Shown one piece after another: positions 24,802 to 33,448 of a stretch of DNA of 64,000 nucleotides. The stretch lies in NCBI GenBank assembly GCA_965206025.1, contig CBDBIU010000003.1:1-64000 (forward strand). The letters run 5' to 3'. A program made the position numbers and the translations under genes. Source of the DNA: G963668345 sp965206025. Lineage in GTDB: Bacteria; Acidobacteriota; Terriglobia; Bryobacterales; UBA6623. The notes under the pieces are model-generated. The model saw only the letters and a list, made by a program, of their open reading frames with translations. It did not search any database and had not been told where the DNA came from. Numbering within the stretch: position 1 is the first letter of the stretch; each line of letters begins with the position of its first letter.

Positions 24802-25728
24802 ATGTCGATCAATCGAAGACGTTTCGGAGCACTCTCGCTGTCCGGTATAGGGGGCTTGCTGCTGCCCAATTGCCGATTCACCCCCGAAGCCGAACCGGAC
24901 CCGACCGAGACTGTGGCCCGTCCCTCGATGATCGATTCCACCTTCCACGGGGTGTTGATCGGTGTGCAGAGCTATAGCTTCCGGGACCGTTTGCTGGACG
25001 AAGCCATCCAAGCGATTGCCGACGTCGGCATCGGCTCGTGTGAGTTTGCGTCCGGGCACTTGGAAGGAGGATTCGGCGGGTCTCCGAAAAAAGACCGCGA
25101 GGAATTGCGGCAATGGCGGCTTTCCGTACCTCTCGACGAGTTCGAAGCGGTCGGCAAGAAATTTCGGGACGCGGGTATCGACGTCTACGCCTACAATTAC
25201 AGCTTCAAGGATGATTTCACCGATGCCGAAATCGAGCGCGGCTTCGAGATGGCTCAGGCGATCGGCGCCAAGGTCATCACCGCTTCGGCCAACGTCAGCA
25301 CGGCGAGCCGGATCGATCGCTACGCCAAGAAATACAAGATGCGCGTGGGGATGCACAATCACTCGAACATCAGAGATAACGAGTTCGCCACGCCGGATGA
25401 CTTCGACCGAGCACGCCGGGGAAACTCCGATTACATTGCTATTAACTTGGATATCGGCCACTTCACCGCGGCGAATTTCGACGCCGTCGACTACCTCGAC
25501 AAGCACCACGACGACATCCTGACCCTGCACATCAAGGACCGCAAGCGCGACCAAGGCGCCAACGTGCCTTTCGGAGAAGGCGACACCCCGATCAAGGAAG
25601 TCCTGGCCCTGCTGCGCGAAAAACGGTCCATGATCCCCGCCAACATCGAATACGAGTACGACGGCGACGACACGGTCGAAGAAGTGCGCAAGTGTTTCGA
25701 CTACTGCCGGCAGGCTCTCGCCGCCTAG
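24802..25728 (+). CDS. exported TIM-barrel sugar phosphate isomerase/epimerase-like protein
   Basis: 308 aa from the ATG at 24802, which has AGGAGA six bases upstream; an ATG at 24775 overlapping the previous stop is a weaker alternative. A twin-arginine leader (SINRRRFGALSLSGIGG) ends in a lipobox-like LLLPNC, so it is probably a Tat-exported lipoprotein. The AP_endonuc_2/xylose isomerase-like barrel shows metal-ligand positions: CEFASGHLEGGF, GMHNHSNIRD, NLDIGHFTAAN, LHIKDRKRDQG and NIEYEYDGDD. It belongs to a large uncharacterised sugar-epimerase group, frequently paired with secreted propeller or dehydrogenase proteins, as here. Confidence 0.8.
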   Translation: MSINRRRFGALSLSGIGGLLLPNCRFTPEAEPDPTETVARPSMIDSTFHGVLIGVQSYSFRDRLLDEAIQAIADVGIGSCEFASGHLEGGFGGSPKKDREELRQWRLSVPLDEFEAVGKKFRDAGIDVYAYNYSFKDDFTDAEIERGFEMAQAIGAKVITASANVSTASRIDRYAKKYKMRVGMHNHSNIRDNEFATPDDFDRARRGNSDYIAINLDIGHFTAANFDAVDYLDKHHDDILTLHIKDRKRDQGANVPFGEGDTPIKEVLALLREKRSMIPANIEYEYDGDDTVEEVRKCFDYCRQALAA

Positions 25729-25742
25729 GACGGCGCGGGTAG

Positions 25743-25805
25743 GACAAGCGCTCCTGCTTGTCTCCGCCCCGCTGAGATTCAGTAGGACAAGCACTCCTGC
25801 TTGTC
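25743..25805 (+). repeat. tandem GACAAGC/GCTTGTC hairpins
   Basis: Two hairpins, GACAAGCGCTCCTGCTTGTC (25743-25762) and GACAAGCACTCCTGCTTGTC (25786-25805), each preceded by GTAG, sit 23 bp apart just after a gene end. The same half-sites form the longer palindrome at 32282-32305. They may act as terminators or REP-like units. Confidence 0.65.
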
Positions 25806-25945
25806 ATCTCTGGCGCATTTCTTGCCCGTGGTCGCCGGGAAATTGGCAAATGCCCGCCGCCGGGGATGTAAGGGTGCGATTCATCGCCTCCGTCTCCCCT
25901 CGAAGACCGGAGCGTCCGGCGAATCAAGCTATTCTCAAGGCAGTC

Positions 25946-26758
25946 ATGCGGATTCATCGCAGGCCCTTTCTTCTCTGGCTCTTGGTTCTTTGTGCATCCC
26001 ACGGGCTGGGCCAAGACCGCCCCTTCCTGAGCCTCGAAGTCAAAGAAAGCGCCAACGTCTTCGAATACTTCCCGCTCGATGTGGGCAACCGCTGGGTCTA
26101 CGAAGACACCTACGCCACCGACTACGGAAATCCACCTCTTCGGGTGCGAAGGACATCGACCCGGGAAGTAACGATCGTCGCCCATGACTCGGTCTCGGAG
26201 GGGACCGTCGTCCACTGGCGCGAACGCAACACCGATTTTCGCTATCAATTCGGTCCCGGCTGGAGCGAGGAGCAGAAGGCCGACTTCATGCGACCTTCCA
26301 GCCGCGGAGAGGAGCGCTTCTATCTCGTCCGCGGCAGCTACGTTCTTCCCTTTTACACACACTCTTGGGATGACGCCGCCAAGGACCTGACCGAGCGATA
26401 TAGATCGTATCTGGAAAGGGCGACTCCCGACTTTTTCTTCCCCATGACGATCGGCATCCGTTGGTCCGACAAGCAGAGAGAACAGGCGGACCTCGAAAAG
26501 TTGACCTTGTTCCGGCAAGGCAAGGGGGGCGCGCCGAACCCCGGCAACTATTACTGGGTCGTCGAAAGCCGGCAGGATGTCACGACGCCTTACGGCGAGA
26601 TCGAAGATGCCTTTTTTCTCATCTACCGCACGCTCGGGGGGCCTCTTCGCCGCTGATTCAAGCCCGGAATCGGCATCGTTCGCGAAAGCTCAAGCCATAG
26701 TGGAACCTACATTGAGACAGATTCGCTTCTGAAGGAACTGCACCTCCAAAGACCGTAG
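25946..26758 (+). pseudogene. secreted hypothetical protein gene with an in-frame TGA
   Basis: Frame from the ATG at 25946 with signal peptide (PFLLWLLVLCASHGLGQ), then a conserved-looking body: NVFEYFPLDVGNRWVYEDTY, VVHWRERNTDF and PFYTHSWDD. It stops at TGA 26654-26656 after 236 aa. The same frame then continues for 33 codons as FKPGIGIVRESSSHSGTYIE and further, to TAG at 26756. A TGG (Trp) in place of TGA would restore RRWFKPGIGIV, a typical ending for this sort of secreted protein. So it is probably a recent nonsense mutation or a sequencing error. The second stop is the TAG of a family A repeat terminus. Function unknown. Confidence 0.6.
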
Positions 26759-26815
26759 CCCGGTTTTCTCACCACTCTCACTGCGATGGGGGACGAAAGG
26801 CCCGCTGGCAATGGC
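26756..26815 (+). repeat. family A left-arm fragment
   Basis: TAGCCCGGTTTTCTCACCAC, followed by a degenerate arm that keeps AAAGGCCCGCTGGCAATGG. Its first three bases are the distal stop codon of the preceding disrupted gene. Confidence 0.6.
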
Positions 26816-26867
26816 TCGTGGCGACAGTCTTGTGTACATCGTCCGGCTTAAGGTTGGTAAGGCAAGC

Positions 26868-26887
26868 GGGCGCGATCAATCGCGCCC
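26868..26887 (+). terminator. hairpin between convergent genes
   Basis: Perfect inverted repeat GGGCGCGAT-CA-ATCGCGCCC with a 9-bp stem, between the 25946 plus-strand gene and the minus-strand DUF2103-like gene. No T-tract follows, so it is a terminator-like hairpin rather than a classical intrinsic terminator. Confidence 0.45.
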
Positions 26888-26930
26888 CTACATCTCGAAC
26901 AGCGGGGTCTTGCTCCACTGTTGCCGGCTG

Positions 26931-27230
26931 TTACTGAGCCGCCAGGACCGTCTCGAGCGCATTGTCCAAATCGGCGCGGCTCATTTTCGTCGTGAGGAAC
27001 AGCTCCTGCCGAGCGCCGCTGGCCAGGGCGATGGCCTTCCAGCCTGTGTGCGTCGGCGTGGTGACGCGGATCTTGACCGCTCCTCGGGCTTTTCGCACGC
27101 GGCGGATGTCGCCGGGAATGATGGAGCTGATCTCGGGGTTGCGCTCGAGAAGCGCTTCGAGCACGGGGCGCAAGCCTCCGACGATGGAGTGTTCAATCTT
27201 CAGTCGGCCTTTTGCGCTGCGTAATCTCAT
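26931..27230 (-). CDS. DUF2103-like small protein
   Basis: 99 aa. The pattern KIEHSIVGGLRPVLEALL ... IIPGDIRRVRKARGAVKIRV ... THTGWKAIALASGARQELFL resembles DUF2103-type proteins, described as predicted metal-binding and found in archaea and bacteria. No signal peptide or membrane segment. It is divergent from der with about 195 bp between starts. The function is unknown; the family call is from recalled pattern, not a search. Confidence 0.5.
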   Translation of the reverse strand: MRLRSAKGRLKIEHSIVGGLRPVLEALLERNPEISSIIPGDIRRVRKARGAVKIRVTTPTHTGWKAIALASGARQELFLTTKMSRADLDNALETVLAAQ

Positions 27231-27425
27231 GGCGGTGAGCCGCCGGCGGCGGCTTGGCTTACTGGCCTTCGCAGCTTTGAATTACTCATGGTGAATTGCG
27301 GCCTCGAATCGGGCAGGGCAATTATGCGACCCAACCAGGGGCCGAATCAGCCGCCCTCGACGGAGAAGCAACCGGCTTCCCGGCGGTCCGGGAACGCTCT
27401 GATTCCGATGCTATCATGGGGATCG

Positions 27426-28742
27426 ATGAGCGGCTCAGCACCGCCCACGGTGGTCATCGTGGGGCGGCCTAATGTAGGGAAATCAACGTTATTCAACCGT
27501 ATCACGGGGAGCCGCCGGTCGATCGTCGGCAACGAGCCCGGCATAACCCGGGACCGCATTCACCTGGAGGCCGAGTGGCGAGGCCGCCGGTTCAAGCTGA
27601 TCGACACGGGCGGGATGATTTTCCGCAGCCGGGAGGAGTTCCCCACGCTGGTCGAGCAGCAGGCCCGCAAGGCGATCGAAGAAGCCGCGCACGTCATCTT
27701 TGTTGTGGATGGGCGCTCGGAAATCACGGCGACCGACCGGGATCTGGCCGACCTGTTGCGGCGCGGCAGCTTAGCCGTCTCCTTGGCGGTCAACAAGTGC
27801 GACACGCAGACTCGAGAGGTCCTGGCCTCGGAATTCCACGAGCTGGGCATCGCCGACGTGTTTCCCGTTTCGGCGGAACACAACCGAGGCGTAGAGGCCC
27901 TCCTTGCCCGCGTCACGGAAGGATTTCCCGTCTCCGAGGCGTCCGACCCCGACCCGAGCGTAGTCCGAGTAGCCATCATCGGGCGACCGAACGTCGGCAA
28001 ATCGACCTTGTTAAACAAGTTAACCAGGACGGAAAGAGCCATTGTTTCCGCGACGCCCGGAACGACCCGGGACGCCGTTGACGAAGAAGTCGTGGTCAGA
28101 GGCGCCCGTTTTCAGTTCGTCGATACCGCCGGCATTCGCCGCAAGGGCAAGACGAAGCAAATGGCCGAGAAGTTGAGCGTCGTGATGGCGCAGCGGCATA
28201 TCCGCCTGGCCGACGTCGTCCTCATGCTACTCGATCCAATCGAAGGAGTAACGGCCCTCGACGGTTCGATTGCCGGCTACGCGGACTCGGCGGGCAAAGC
28301 CGTTGTCATCGTCGTCAACAAGTGGGACCTGGCCCGCGGGAAGAGGACTTCGGAGGTGGAACCCGAGGTGCGGCGAGGCCTGAAGTTCCTCGACTATGCA
28401 CCGCTCGCGTTCGTGTCCGCCACGAAGGGGCAAGGGATCAAGCGGCTTTTCCCGTTAATCCAGAAAGTCTATGGGGCCGCGCATCGGCGAGTGGCCACGG
28501 CCGAGCTGAACCGGTTTCTGAAAGCGGTGGATTTCGACCGAGTCAGCTATCCCGGATTCCGTAAGCCGACGATTCGCTACGTGACTCAACCGGCCGTGGC
28601 GCCTCCGACGTTCGTCTTTTTTGCCAACCGGGCCGGCCCGTTCCACTTTTCCTTTCAACGTTTTCTTCGCAATCAACTGCGCCGGGCCTTCGATCTCGAA
28701 GGGACGCCCGTGGTCGTCAAATCGAAGTCCACCGGGCGCTGA
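27426..28742 (+). CDS. der: ribosome biogenesis GTPase Der
   Basis: 438 aa from the ATG at 27426, which fits family length. The frame opens earlier at 27288, but the first 46 residues are low-complexity and not conserved. Two tandem GTPase domains: G1 VVIVGRPNVGKSTLFNR and VAIIGRPNVGKSTLLNK; G3 LIDTGGM and FVDTAGI; G4 VNKCD and VNKWD. The C-terminal KH-like domain ends FVFFANRAGPFHFSFQRFLR. Der assists late assembly of the 50S ribosomal subunit in the cytoplasm. pheA follows after 109 bp on the same strand. Confidence 0.96.
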   Translation: MSGSAPPTVVIVGRPNVGKSTLFNRITGSRRSIVGNEPGITRDRIHLEAEWRGRRFKLIDTGGMIFRSREEFPTLVEQQARKAIEEAAHVIFVVDGRSEITATDRDLADLLRRGSLAVSLAVNKCDTQTREVLASEFHELGIADVFPVSAEHNRGVEALLARVTEGFPVSEASDPDPSVVRVAIIGRPNVGKSTLLNKLTRTERAIVSATPGTTRDAVDEEVVVRGARFQFVDTAGIRRKGKTKQMAEKLSVVMAQRHIRLADVVLMLLDPIEGVTALDGSIAGYADSAGKAVVIVVNKWDLARGKRTSEVEPEVRRGLKFLDYAPLAFVSATKGQGIKRLFPLIQKVYGAAHRRVATAELNRFLKAVDFDRVSYPGFRKPTIRYVTQPAVAPPTFVFFANRAGPFHFSFQRFLRNQLRRAFDLEGTPVVVKSKSTGR

Positions 28743-28851
28743 TCCGATACCCCGTATAATGGTCCTGAGTAGAGGTGGGGCAGGCGGCGCTTCCAGAACC
28801 CACGAAAGCGGCTTTTCAAGATCGGGATTCGGCCGCGTTCGTGTTTCCACC

Positions 28852-29688
28852 ATGGAGAGAAAGAAGGTCGGCTTCCAGGGTGCGCGGGGCGCTTTCAGCG
28901 AGGAAGCGAGCCGCCGGCTGCTGGGGGACGATTTGGACTACGTTCCCTGCGAGCGGTTCGAGGATGTATTCCGCCTGCTGGCCGCGGGCAAAGTCCGCTA
29001 TGCGGTCGTACCCATTGAGAATACCCTCGCCGGTTCGGTACACGAGAACTACGATCACTTGTTGAACTTCAAGTTGCCGATCATCGCCGAGGCCCGGGTG
29101 CGGATCGTTCACAATTTAATCGGCCGCCCGGAAACGAGATTCTCGCAAATTCGGAAGGCGATCTCTCATCCGGTTGCGCTGGGACAATGCCTTGACTTCT
29201 TTCGAAAACATACTCGGATTCGTTCTGAAACTTACTACGACACCGCGGGAAGCGTGCAGCGGGTGATGAAGGAGGACGACCTGACGGTGGCGGCGATCGC
29301 CTCGGCGGCGGCCGCGAAATATTACGGTGCGAAGATTATTCGCAAGTCGATCGAAGATGACCGCCGGAATTACACGCGCTTTTTTTTGTTGGCCCGAAAG
29401 GCACCGCGACAAAGCGCGAAAAACGATACAGTGTTAAAAACATCGATCGTTTTCTCAACACGCAACCAACCGGGTGTGCTGTTCCGGTGTCTGAGCGCAT
29501 TTGCTTTGCGAGATATCAATCTGGCGAAAATCGAATCTCGGCCGCTGCGAGGGCGCCCCTGGGAATACTTGTTTTATCTCGACTTTCTGGGTTCGCCGAA
29601 ACAGCCGAATTGCCGCCACGCGATGAACCACCTGGCCGAGATGACGGACTTGCTGACCGTATTGGGGTGCTATCCCCAAGCAGCCTAG
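28852..29688 (+). CDS. pheA: prephenate dehydratase
   Basis: 278 aa from the ATG at 28852; the longer frame from 28621 overlaps der and lacks conservation. It converts prephenate to phenylpyruvate in phenylalanine synthesis. The dehydratase domain reads VGFQGARGAFSEEASRRLL, YAVVPIENTLAGSVHENYDH, ISHPVALGQCLDFFRK and, near the catalytic TRF motif, RRNYTRFFLLARKAP. The C-terminal ACT regulatory domain contains NQPGVLFRCLSAFALRDINL and the phenylalanine-binding KIESRPLRGRPWEYLFYLD. It therefore probably shows Phe feedback control. No chorismate mutase domain is fused. Confidence 0.95.
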   Translation: MERKKVGFQGARGAFSEEASRRLLGDDLDYVPCERFEDVFRLLAAGKVRYAVVPIENTLAGSVHENYDHLLNFKLPIIAEARVRIVHNLIGRPETRFSQIRKAISHPVALGQCLDFFRKHTRIRSETYYDTAGSVQRVMKEDDLTVAAIASAAAAKYYGAKIIRKSIEDDRRNYTRFFLLARKAPRQSAKNDTVLKTSIVFSTRNQPGVLFRCLSAFALRDINLAKIESRPLRGRPWEYLFYLDFLGSPKQPNCRHAMNHLAEMTDLLTVLGCYPQAA

Positions 29689-29723
29689 AACGGGCCGGTG
29701 TGATAGCGGCAAGCCGGGGCCGG

Positions 29724-29750
29724 TAGCCCCGTGGTAGAAGTTAGGTTCGA
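29724..29750 (+). repeat. possible solo end of repeat family B
   Basis: GTAGCCCCGTGGTAGAAGTT, just upstream of lon, resembles the family B terminus GGCAGCCCGTGGTAGAAGTG (complement of 35776-35795). Only about 20 bp match, so this could be chance. Confidence 0.3.
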
Positions 29751-29759
29751 GTAGAAGCC

Positions 29760-32276
29760 ATGGCGGATGAAGAAAAAGACGTCCCGCGATCCGAAATCGA
29801 TAAGCAGGCGTTCCCGGACGAACTAGCCGTTCTGCCCGTCAGGGACACCGTGCTGTTCCCCCACGCCGTCATGCCTCTCAACATCGGGCGGGAGAGCTCG
29901 AAGACGCTCGTGGATTCCCTGGGCGAAAACAAGTTTCTGGCCGTGGTTACCCAAAGGGACCCCAGTGTCGAGGCGCCCAGCCCGGATGAGCTTTACCGGA
30001 TCGGCTGTGTCGCTGTCATCCACAAGTCCGTTCGCATGCCGAACAACAGCCTATTGATTTTTTGCGAGGGCTTGGCGCGAATTCAATTGACCGAACTGGT
30101 CTCGCAACAACCGTTTTACCGCTTTCACTACAAAAAATTGCCGGACGAAGAGCCCGCCCCGACCGCTGAAATCGAGGCGCTTCGCCAGAACGCCATCAGC
30201 GTCTTCGACGACGTCGTGCAGTTGTCGCCGGCCTTGTCGGGCGACATGCAGACGATGGTGCAAAACATCGGCGAGGTGGGCCGGGTGGCGGACTTTATCG
30301 CCGCCACGCTGCCGGGTCTCTCGTCGGCCGAAAAGCAGACCATCCTGGAGACGACCGCTGTCCAGCAGAGACTTGAAGACATCGGTCGCTACTTGAATAA
30401 GGAACGTGAAGTTTTGCAGTTGCGCAACAAGATTCAGACTCAAGTCCAAGATCAGCTTTCTCAGTCGCAGCGGGAATTTTACCTGCGGGAACAGATGAAG
30501 GCGATCCAGAAGGAGCTCGGAGAGTTCGACGAACAGGCGGAAATCGAAGAGTTGCGCAAGAAAATCGACGACTCCGGCATGCCGGAAGAGGCCGCCAAAG
30601 AAGCGCATCGCGAACTGCAGCGCCTCGCGCGCATGTCGCCGGCGGCGGCCGATTATACCGTAACCAGAACCTATCTCGACTGGCTGGTGGTTCTTCCTTG
30701 GAACAAGTCCTCCAGTAGCGAAGTCGACGTTCTGCGGGCCAAGGAAGTTCTCGACACGGACCACTACGACCTGGAGAAGATCAAAGATAGGATTCTCGAC
30801 TACCTTTCCGTGTTGCAATTGAAGCCCACGCTGAAGGGTCCCATCCTTTGTCTCGTGGGCCCGCCCGGGGTGGGCAAGACATCGCTCGGCAAGTCGATCG
30901 CGCGGGCGTTGAGTCGCGAGTTCGTCAGGATCTCCCTCGGCGGCGTCCACGATGAGGCGGAAATCCGGGGCCACCGGCGAACCTATATCGGAGCGCTTCC
31001 CGGACAGATTATCCAAGGACTTCGCCGCGCCGCTACCAACGACCCCGTGTTCATGATGGACGAGATCGACAAGCTCGGCCGGGACTTCCACGGAGACCCC
31101 TCTTCGGCCCTGCTGGAGGTGCTCGATCCCGAGCAGAACAACAGCTTCCGCGATCACTACCTCGACGTACCTTTCGACTTGTCGAAAGTCCTGTTCGTCA
31201 CCACGGCGAACGTCATCGACCCCATCCCCGACGCGCTGCGGGACCGCATGGAAATACTCGAGTTGCAAGGCTATACGGAGTTCGAGAAAAGTCGGATCGC
31301 GTTCGACTATTTGATTCCCCGGCAGGTTCCAGAAAACGGTCTGAGCGAAGGCGACATCTACTTCGCCGAAGAGTCCATCAGCCACATCATTCATCGCTAC
31401 ACTCGCGAAGCCGGGGTAAGGAACCTTGAGAGAGAGATCGGCACGATTTGTCGCAAGCGGGCCCGGCGAATCGCCGAAGAGCGCTCGGCCGCCCAAGCGT
31501 CCCAAGACGGCGCCCAGGCCGATGCGAGAGTGCCTGAGCTTTTCGAGGTGACGCCGCAGGTCGTCGAAGACTTCCTCGGGGCCCCGAAAGTCCGCGAGGA
31601 AGCCGAGATCGCCGAGCGAACCAAGAAACCCGGCGTAGCGGTGGGCTTGGCCTGGACGCCGGCCGGTGGCGATGTTTTATTCATCGAAGCGACGAAAATG
31701 CGGGGTGGAGGCAAGGGCATGCTGCTCACCGGGCATCTGGGCCAGGTCATGCAGGAGTCCATGCAGGCGGGCCTGAGTTGGGTGCGCGCCAACGCCGAGC
31801 TGCTCAAGATCGCTCCCAACTTTTTTAAGAAGAACGACCTTCATCTCCACGTGCCCTCGGGCGCCGTACCCAAGGACGGCCCCTCGGCCGGCGTGACCGT
31901 GGTCACAGCTCTGGTATCTTTGCTCACCGGGCGACGGGTGAAATCGAACTACGCGATGACTGGGGAGGTTACCTTGAGCGGATTGGTCTTGCCCGTCGGC
32001 GGAGTCAAGGAAAAGGTCCTCGCCGCTCGTCGAACCGGGGTAAGGGACGTGATCCTGCCTGGCGAAAACAAGGTCAACGTCGACGAAGACCTCAATTCCG
32101 ACCAAATCGGGGACCTGAATATCCACTATGTGCGGGAAGTCGAAGAGGTGATCGGACTGGCGTTAGTCGATCCCGCCGGCGACGGAGACAAACACGAGCC
32201 GAAACGCGAAGCCCGAGCGGAAGAGACCGCCGAGCCGGTCGAGGTGAGCGCCGGAACACGGACGTCCGCGAAGTAA
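29760..32276 (+). CDS. lon: ATP-dependent protease La (Lon)
   Basis: 838 aa. N-terminal LAN substrate domain (LAVLPVRDTVLFPHAVMPLN), a helical region (REFYLREQMKAIQKELGE), an AAA+ module with Walker A GPPGVGKTSLGKSIARAL (about residue 366) and Walker B VFMMDEIDKLGRDF, then the serine-lysine peptidase domain. Catalytic Ser is about residue 709 (PKDGPSAGVT) and Lys about 752 (GGVKEKVLAARR). These have the same 43-residue spacing as in E. coli Lon. It degrades misfolded and regulatory cytoplasmic proteins. The C-terminus carries a Glu/Lys/Ala-rich extension. No heat-shock operator could be recognised upstream. Confidence 0.97.
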   Translation: MADEEKDVPRSEIDKQAFPDELAVLPVRDTVLFPHAVMPLNIGRESSKTLVDSLGENKFLAVVTQRDPSVEAPSPDELYRIGCVAVIHKSVRMPNNSLLIFCEGLARIQLTELVSQQPFYRFHYKKLPDEEPAPTAEIEALRQNAISVFDDVVQLSPALSGDMQTMVQNIGEVGRVADFIAATLPGLSSAEKQTILETTAVQQRLEDIGRYLNKEREVLQLRNKIQTQVQDQLSQSQREFYLREQMKAIQKELGEFDEQAEIEELRKKIDDSGMPEEAAKEAHRELQRLARMSPAAADYTVTRTYLDWLVVLPWNKSSSSEVDVLRAKEVLDTDHYDLEKIKDRILDYLSVLQLKPTLKGPILCLVGPPGVGKTSLGKSIARALSREFVRISLGGVHDEAEIRGHRRTYIGALPGQIIQGLRRAATNDPVFMMDEIDKLGRDFHGDPSSALLEVLDPEQNNSFRDHYLDVPFDLSKVLFVTTANVIDPIPDALRDRMEILELQGYTEFEKSRIAFDYLIPRQVPENGLSEGDIYFAEESISHIIHRYTREAGVRNLEREIGTICRKRARRIAEERSAAQASQDGAQADARVPELFEVTPQVVEDFLGAPKVREEAEIAERTKKPGVAVGLAWTPAGGDVLFIEATKMRGGGKGMLLTGHLGQVMQESMQAGLSWVRANAELLKIAPNFFKKNDLHLHVPSGAVPKDGPSAGVTVVTALVSLLTGRRVKSNYAMTGEVTLSGLVLPVGGVKEKVLAARRTGVRDVILPGENKVNVDEDLNSDQIGDLNIHYVREVEEVIGLALVDPAGDGDKHEPKREARAEETAEPVEVSAGTRTSAK

Positions 32277-32281
32277 CCGCC

Positions 32282-32305
32282 GCCGACAAGCTAAAGCTTG
32301 TCGGC
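32282..32305 (+). terminator. hairpin between convergent lon and dapD
   Basis: Perfect stem GCCGACAAGC-TAAA-GCTTGTCGGC (10 bp plus an extra T-A closing pair), 6 bp after the lon stop. It would serve both converging transcripts. It shares the GACAAGC/GCTTGTC half-sites with the hairpins at 25743-25805. Confidence 0.65.
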
Positions 32306-32379
32306 ACTGTCCACCGGGTCAAACACGAGTATTTTGTCGCTATCGAAGCGCCCAGTAGCGACCACCACTGTTGGCGGTC

Positions 32380-33219
32380 CTAGCGCAGCAACTCTTCCAG
32401 TTGGATCCTTTGGTTGGTTTTTTCGTCGCGATACTTGACGATCACCGGCGTATAAAGCGAAAGGTTCCACGCCCGGCCAACGCCGGAGGTGATGGCGCGT
32501 GATCCGGCTACCACGACGGCGTCTTCAGGAATCACCAAAGGACTGTCGTCCTCGGCTCGGTGGATGGTTTCCTGAACCAGGTCGTAAACCGGGGTCGAGC
32601 GGGTCAAGATCACCCCGGCGCCCAAAACGCAACGCCGCTTAACAATCGTCCCTTCGTAGACCCCGCAGTTGCCCCCCACTAGGACATTGTCTTCGACGAC
32701 GACCGGGAGCGCGCCGACGGGTTCCAGCACGCCTCCGATCTGAGCCGCGGCGCTGAGGTGACACTGTTCGCCGATTTGAGCGCAGCTTCCCACTAAGGCG
32801 TGCGAGTCGACCATCGTGCCGGCGCCGACGTAGGCCCCGACGTTGACGTACATCGGCGGCATGCAGGTCACGCTCTTCCCGATGTAGGCGCCGTCCCGGA
32901 TGCTCGAGCCGCCGGGGACGATGCGTACACCGTCTTCCAGACGGATATTCTTGGTGGGAAACGTCGACTTATCAAAAAACGAAAACCCACCGCCGCCGGG
33001 CGACATGTCGACCGTTCTGCCCATTCGAAAACCCACCAGGATGCCGCGTTTCACCCAGGAGTTCACCCGCCAGCCGTGCGGCGATCCCGCGTCGGGTTCA
33101 GCCGCTCGCGCCTTCCCCGAGTTCAACGCCCGCTTGAACTCCTGGAAGTGCTCCATGTCCTGGTGGTCGTATTCTTCGGGGTTCTTCTCGAACAGTTGAT
33201 TGATGATGCTCTCAAGCAT
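32380..33219 (-). CDS. dapD: 2,3,4,5-tetrahydropyridine-2,6-dicarboxylate N-succinyltransferase
   Basis: 279 aa, close to the ~274 of characterised DapD. It transfers succinyl from succinyl-CoA to tetrahydrodipicolinate in the succinylase branch of lysine/meso-DAP synthesis. Left-handed beta-helix hexapeptide repeats run through VRIVPGGSSIRDGAYIGKSV, YVNVGAYVGAGTMVDSHALV and CAQIGEQCHLSAAAQIGGVL. The segment DNVLVGGNCGVYEGTIVKRR is family-typical. It is a single gene facing lon. Confidence 0.95.
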   Translation of the reverse strand: MLESIINQLFEKNPEEYDHQDMEHFQEFKRALNSGKARAAEPDAGSPHGWRVNSWVKRGILVGFRMGRTVDMSPGGGGFSFFDKSTFPTKNIRLEDGVRIVPGGSSIRDGAYIGKSVTCMPPMYVNVGAYVGAGTMVDSHALVGSCAQIGEQCHLSAAAQIGGVLEPVGALPVVVEDNVLVGGNCGVYEGTIVKRRCVLGAGVILTRSTPVYDLVQETIHRAEDDSPLVIPEDAVVVAGSRAITSGVGRAWNLSLYTPVIVKYRDEKTNQRIQLEELLR

Positions 33220-33269
33220 AAGCAGTGGGTATGAACCTTATCCGCAAAAAGATCCCTGAGAAAAACAGG

Positions 33270-33448
33270 CTAGTGCTTACTGACAAAAGTCGGCGTATCT
33301 ACAAAGACCTTTCCCGGAGGACTACACGGCTCTCTGTCTAACCCAGAAGTGGTTTGTTCCGAGAGCCTTCCGAGCCGCGACCGTGAGGAAGCGGTCCAGT
33401 AATTGTGGCCCATAAACGATCGCGAACTTTCACAAGTAAGCACGCTAG
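33270..33448 (-). repeat. family C element with CTAG-flanked inverted ends
   Basis: 179 bp bounded by CTAG at 33270-33273 and 33445-33448. Terminal inverted repeats: CTAGTGCTTACTGACAAAAG on the left and, as complement of the right end, CTAGCGTGCTTACTTGTGAA. The interior matches the 60437-60630 region on the opposite strand (GGACCGCT, GGGTT-GACAGAGA, GGGAAAGG, ACTTTTGTCAGTA). No coding capacity. The right CTAG contributes the stop codon of the phytanoyl dioxygenase gene. Confidence 0.75.

Noticed and set aside
25743..25805. Direct repeats considered as CRISPR or iterons
   Set aside because: Each unit is itself a hairpin, there are just two, and there is no replication gene nearby.
26654..26656. 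TGA as selenocysteine codon
   Set aside because: No selenoprotein motif around it and no SECIS-like hairpin immediately downstream; a TGG to TGA change is simpler.
30051..31505. 484-codon open frame on the minus strand inside lon
   Set aside because: Mirror frame of a strongly conserved gene in GC-rich DNA; no recognisable domain and no ribosome site.
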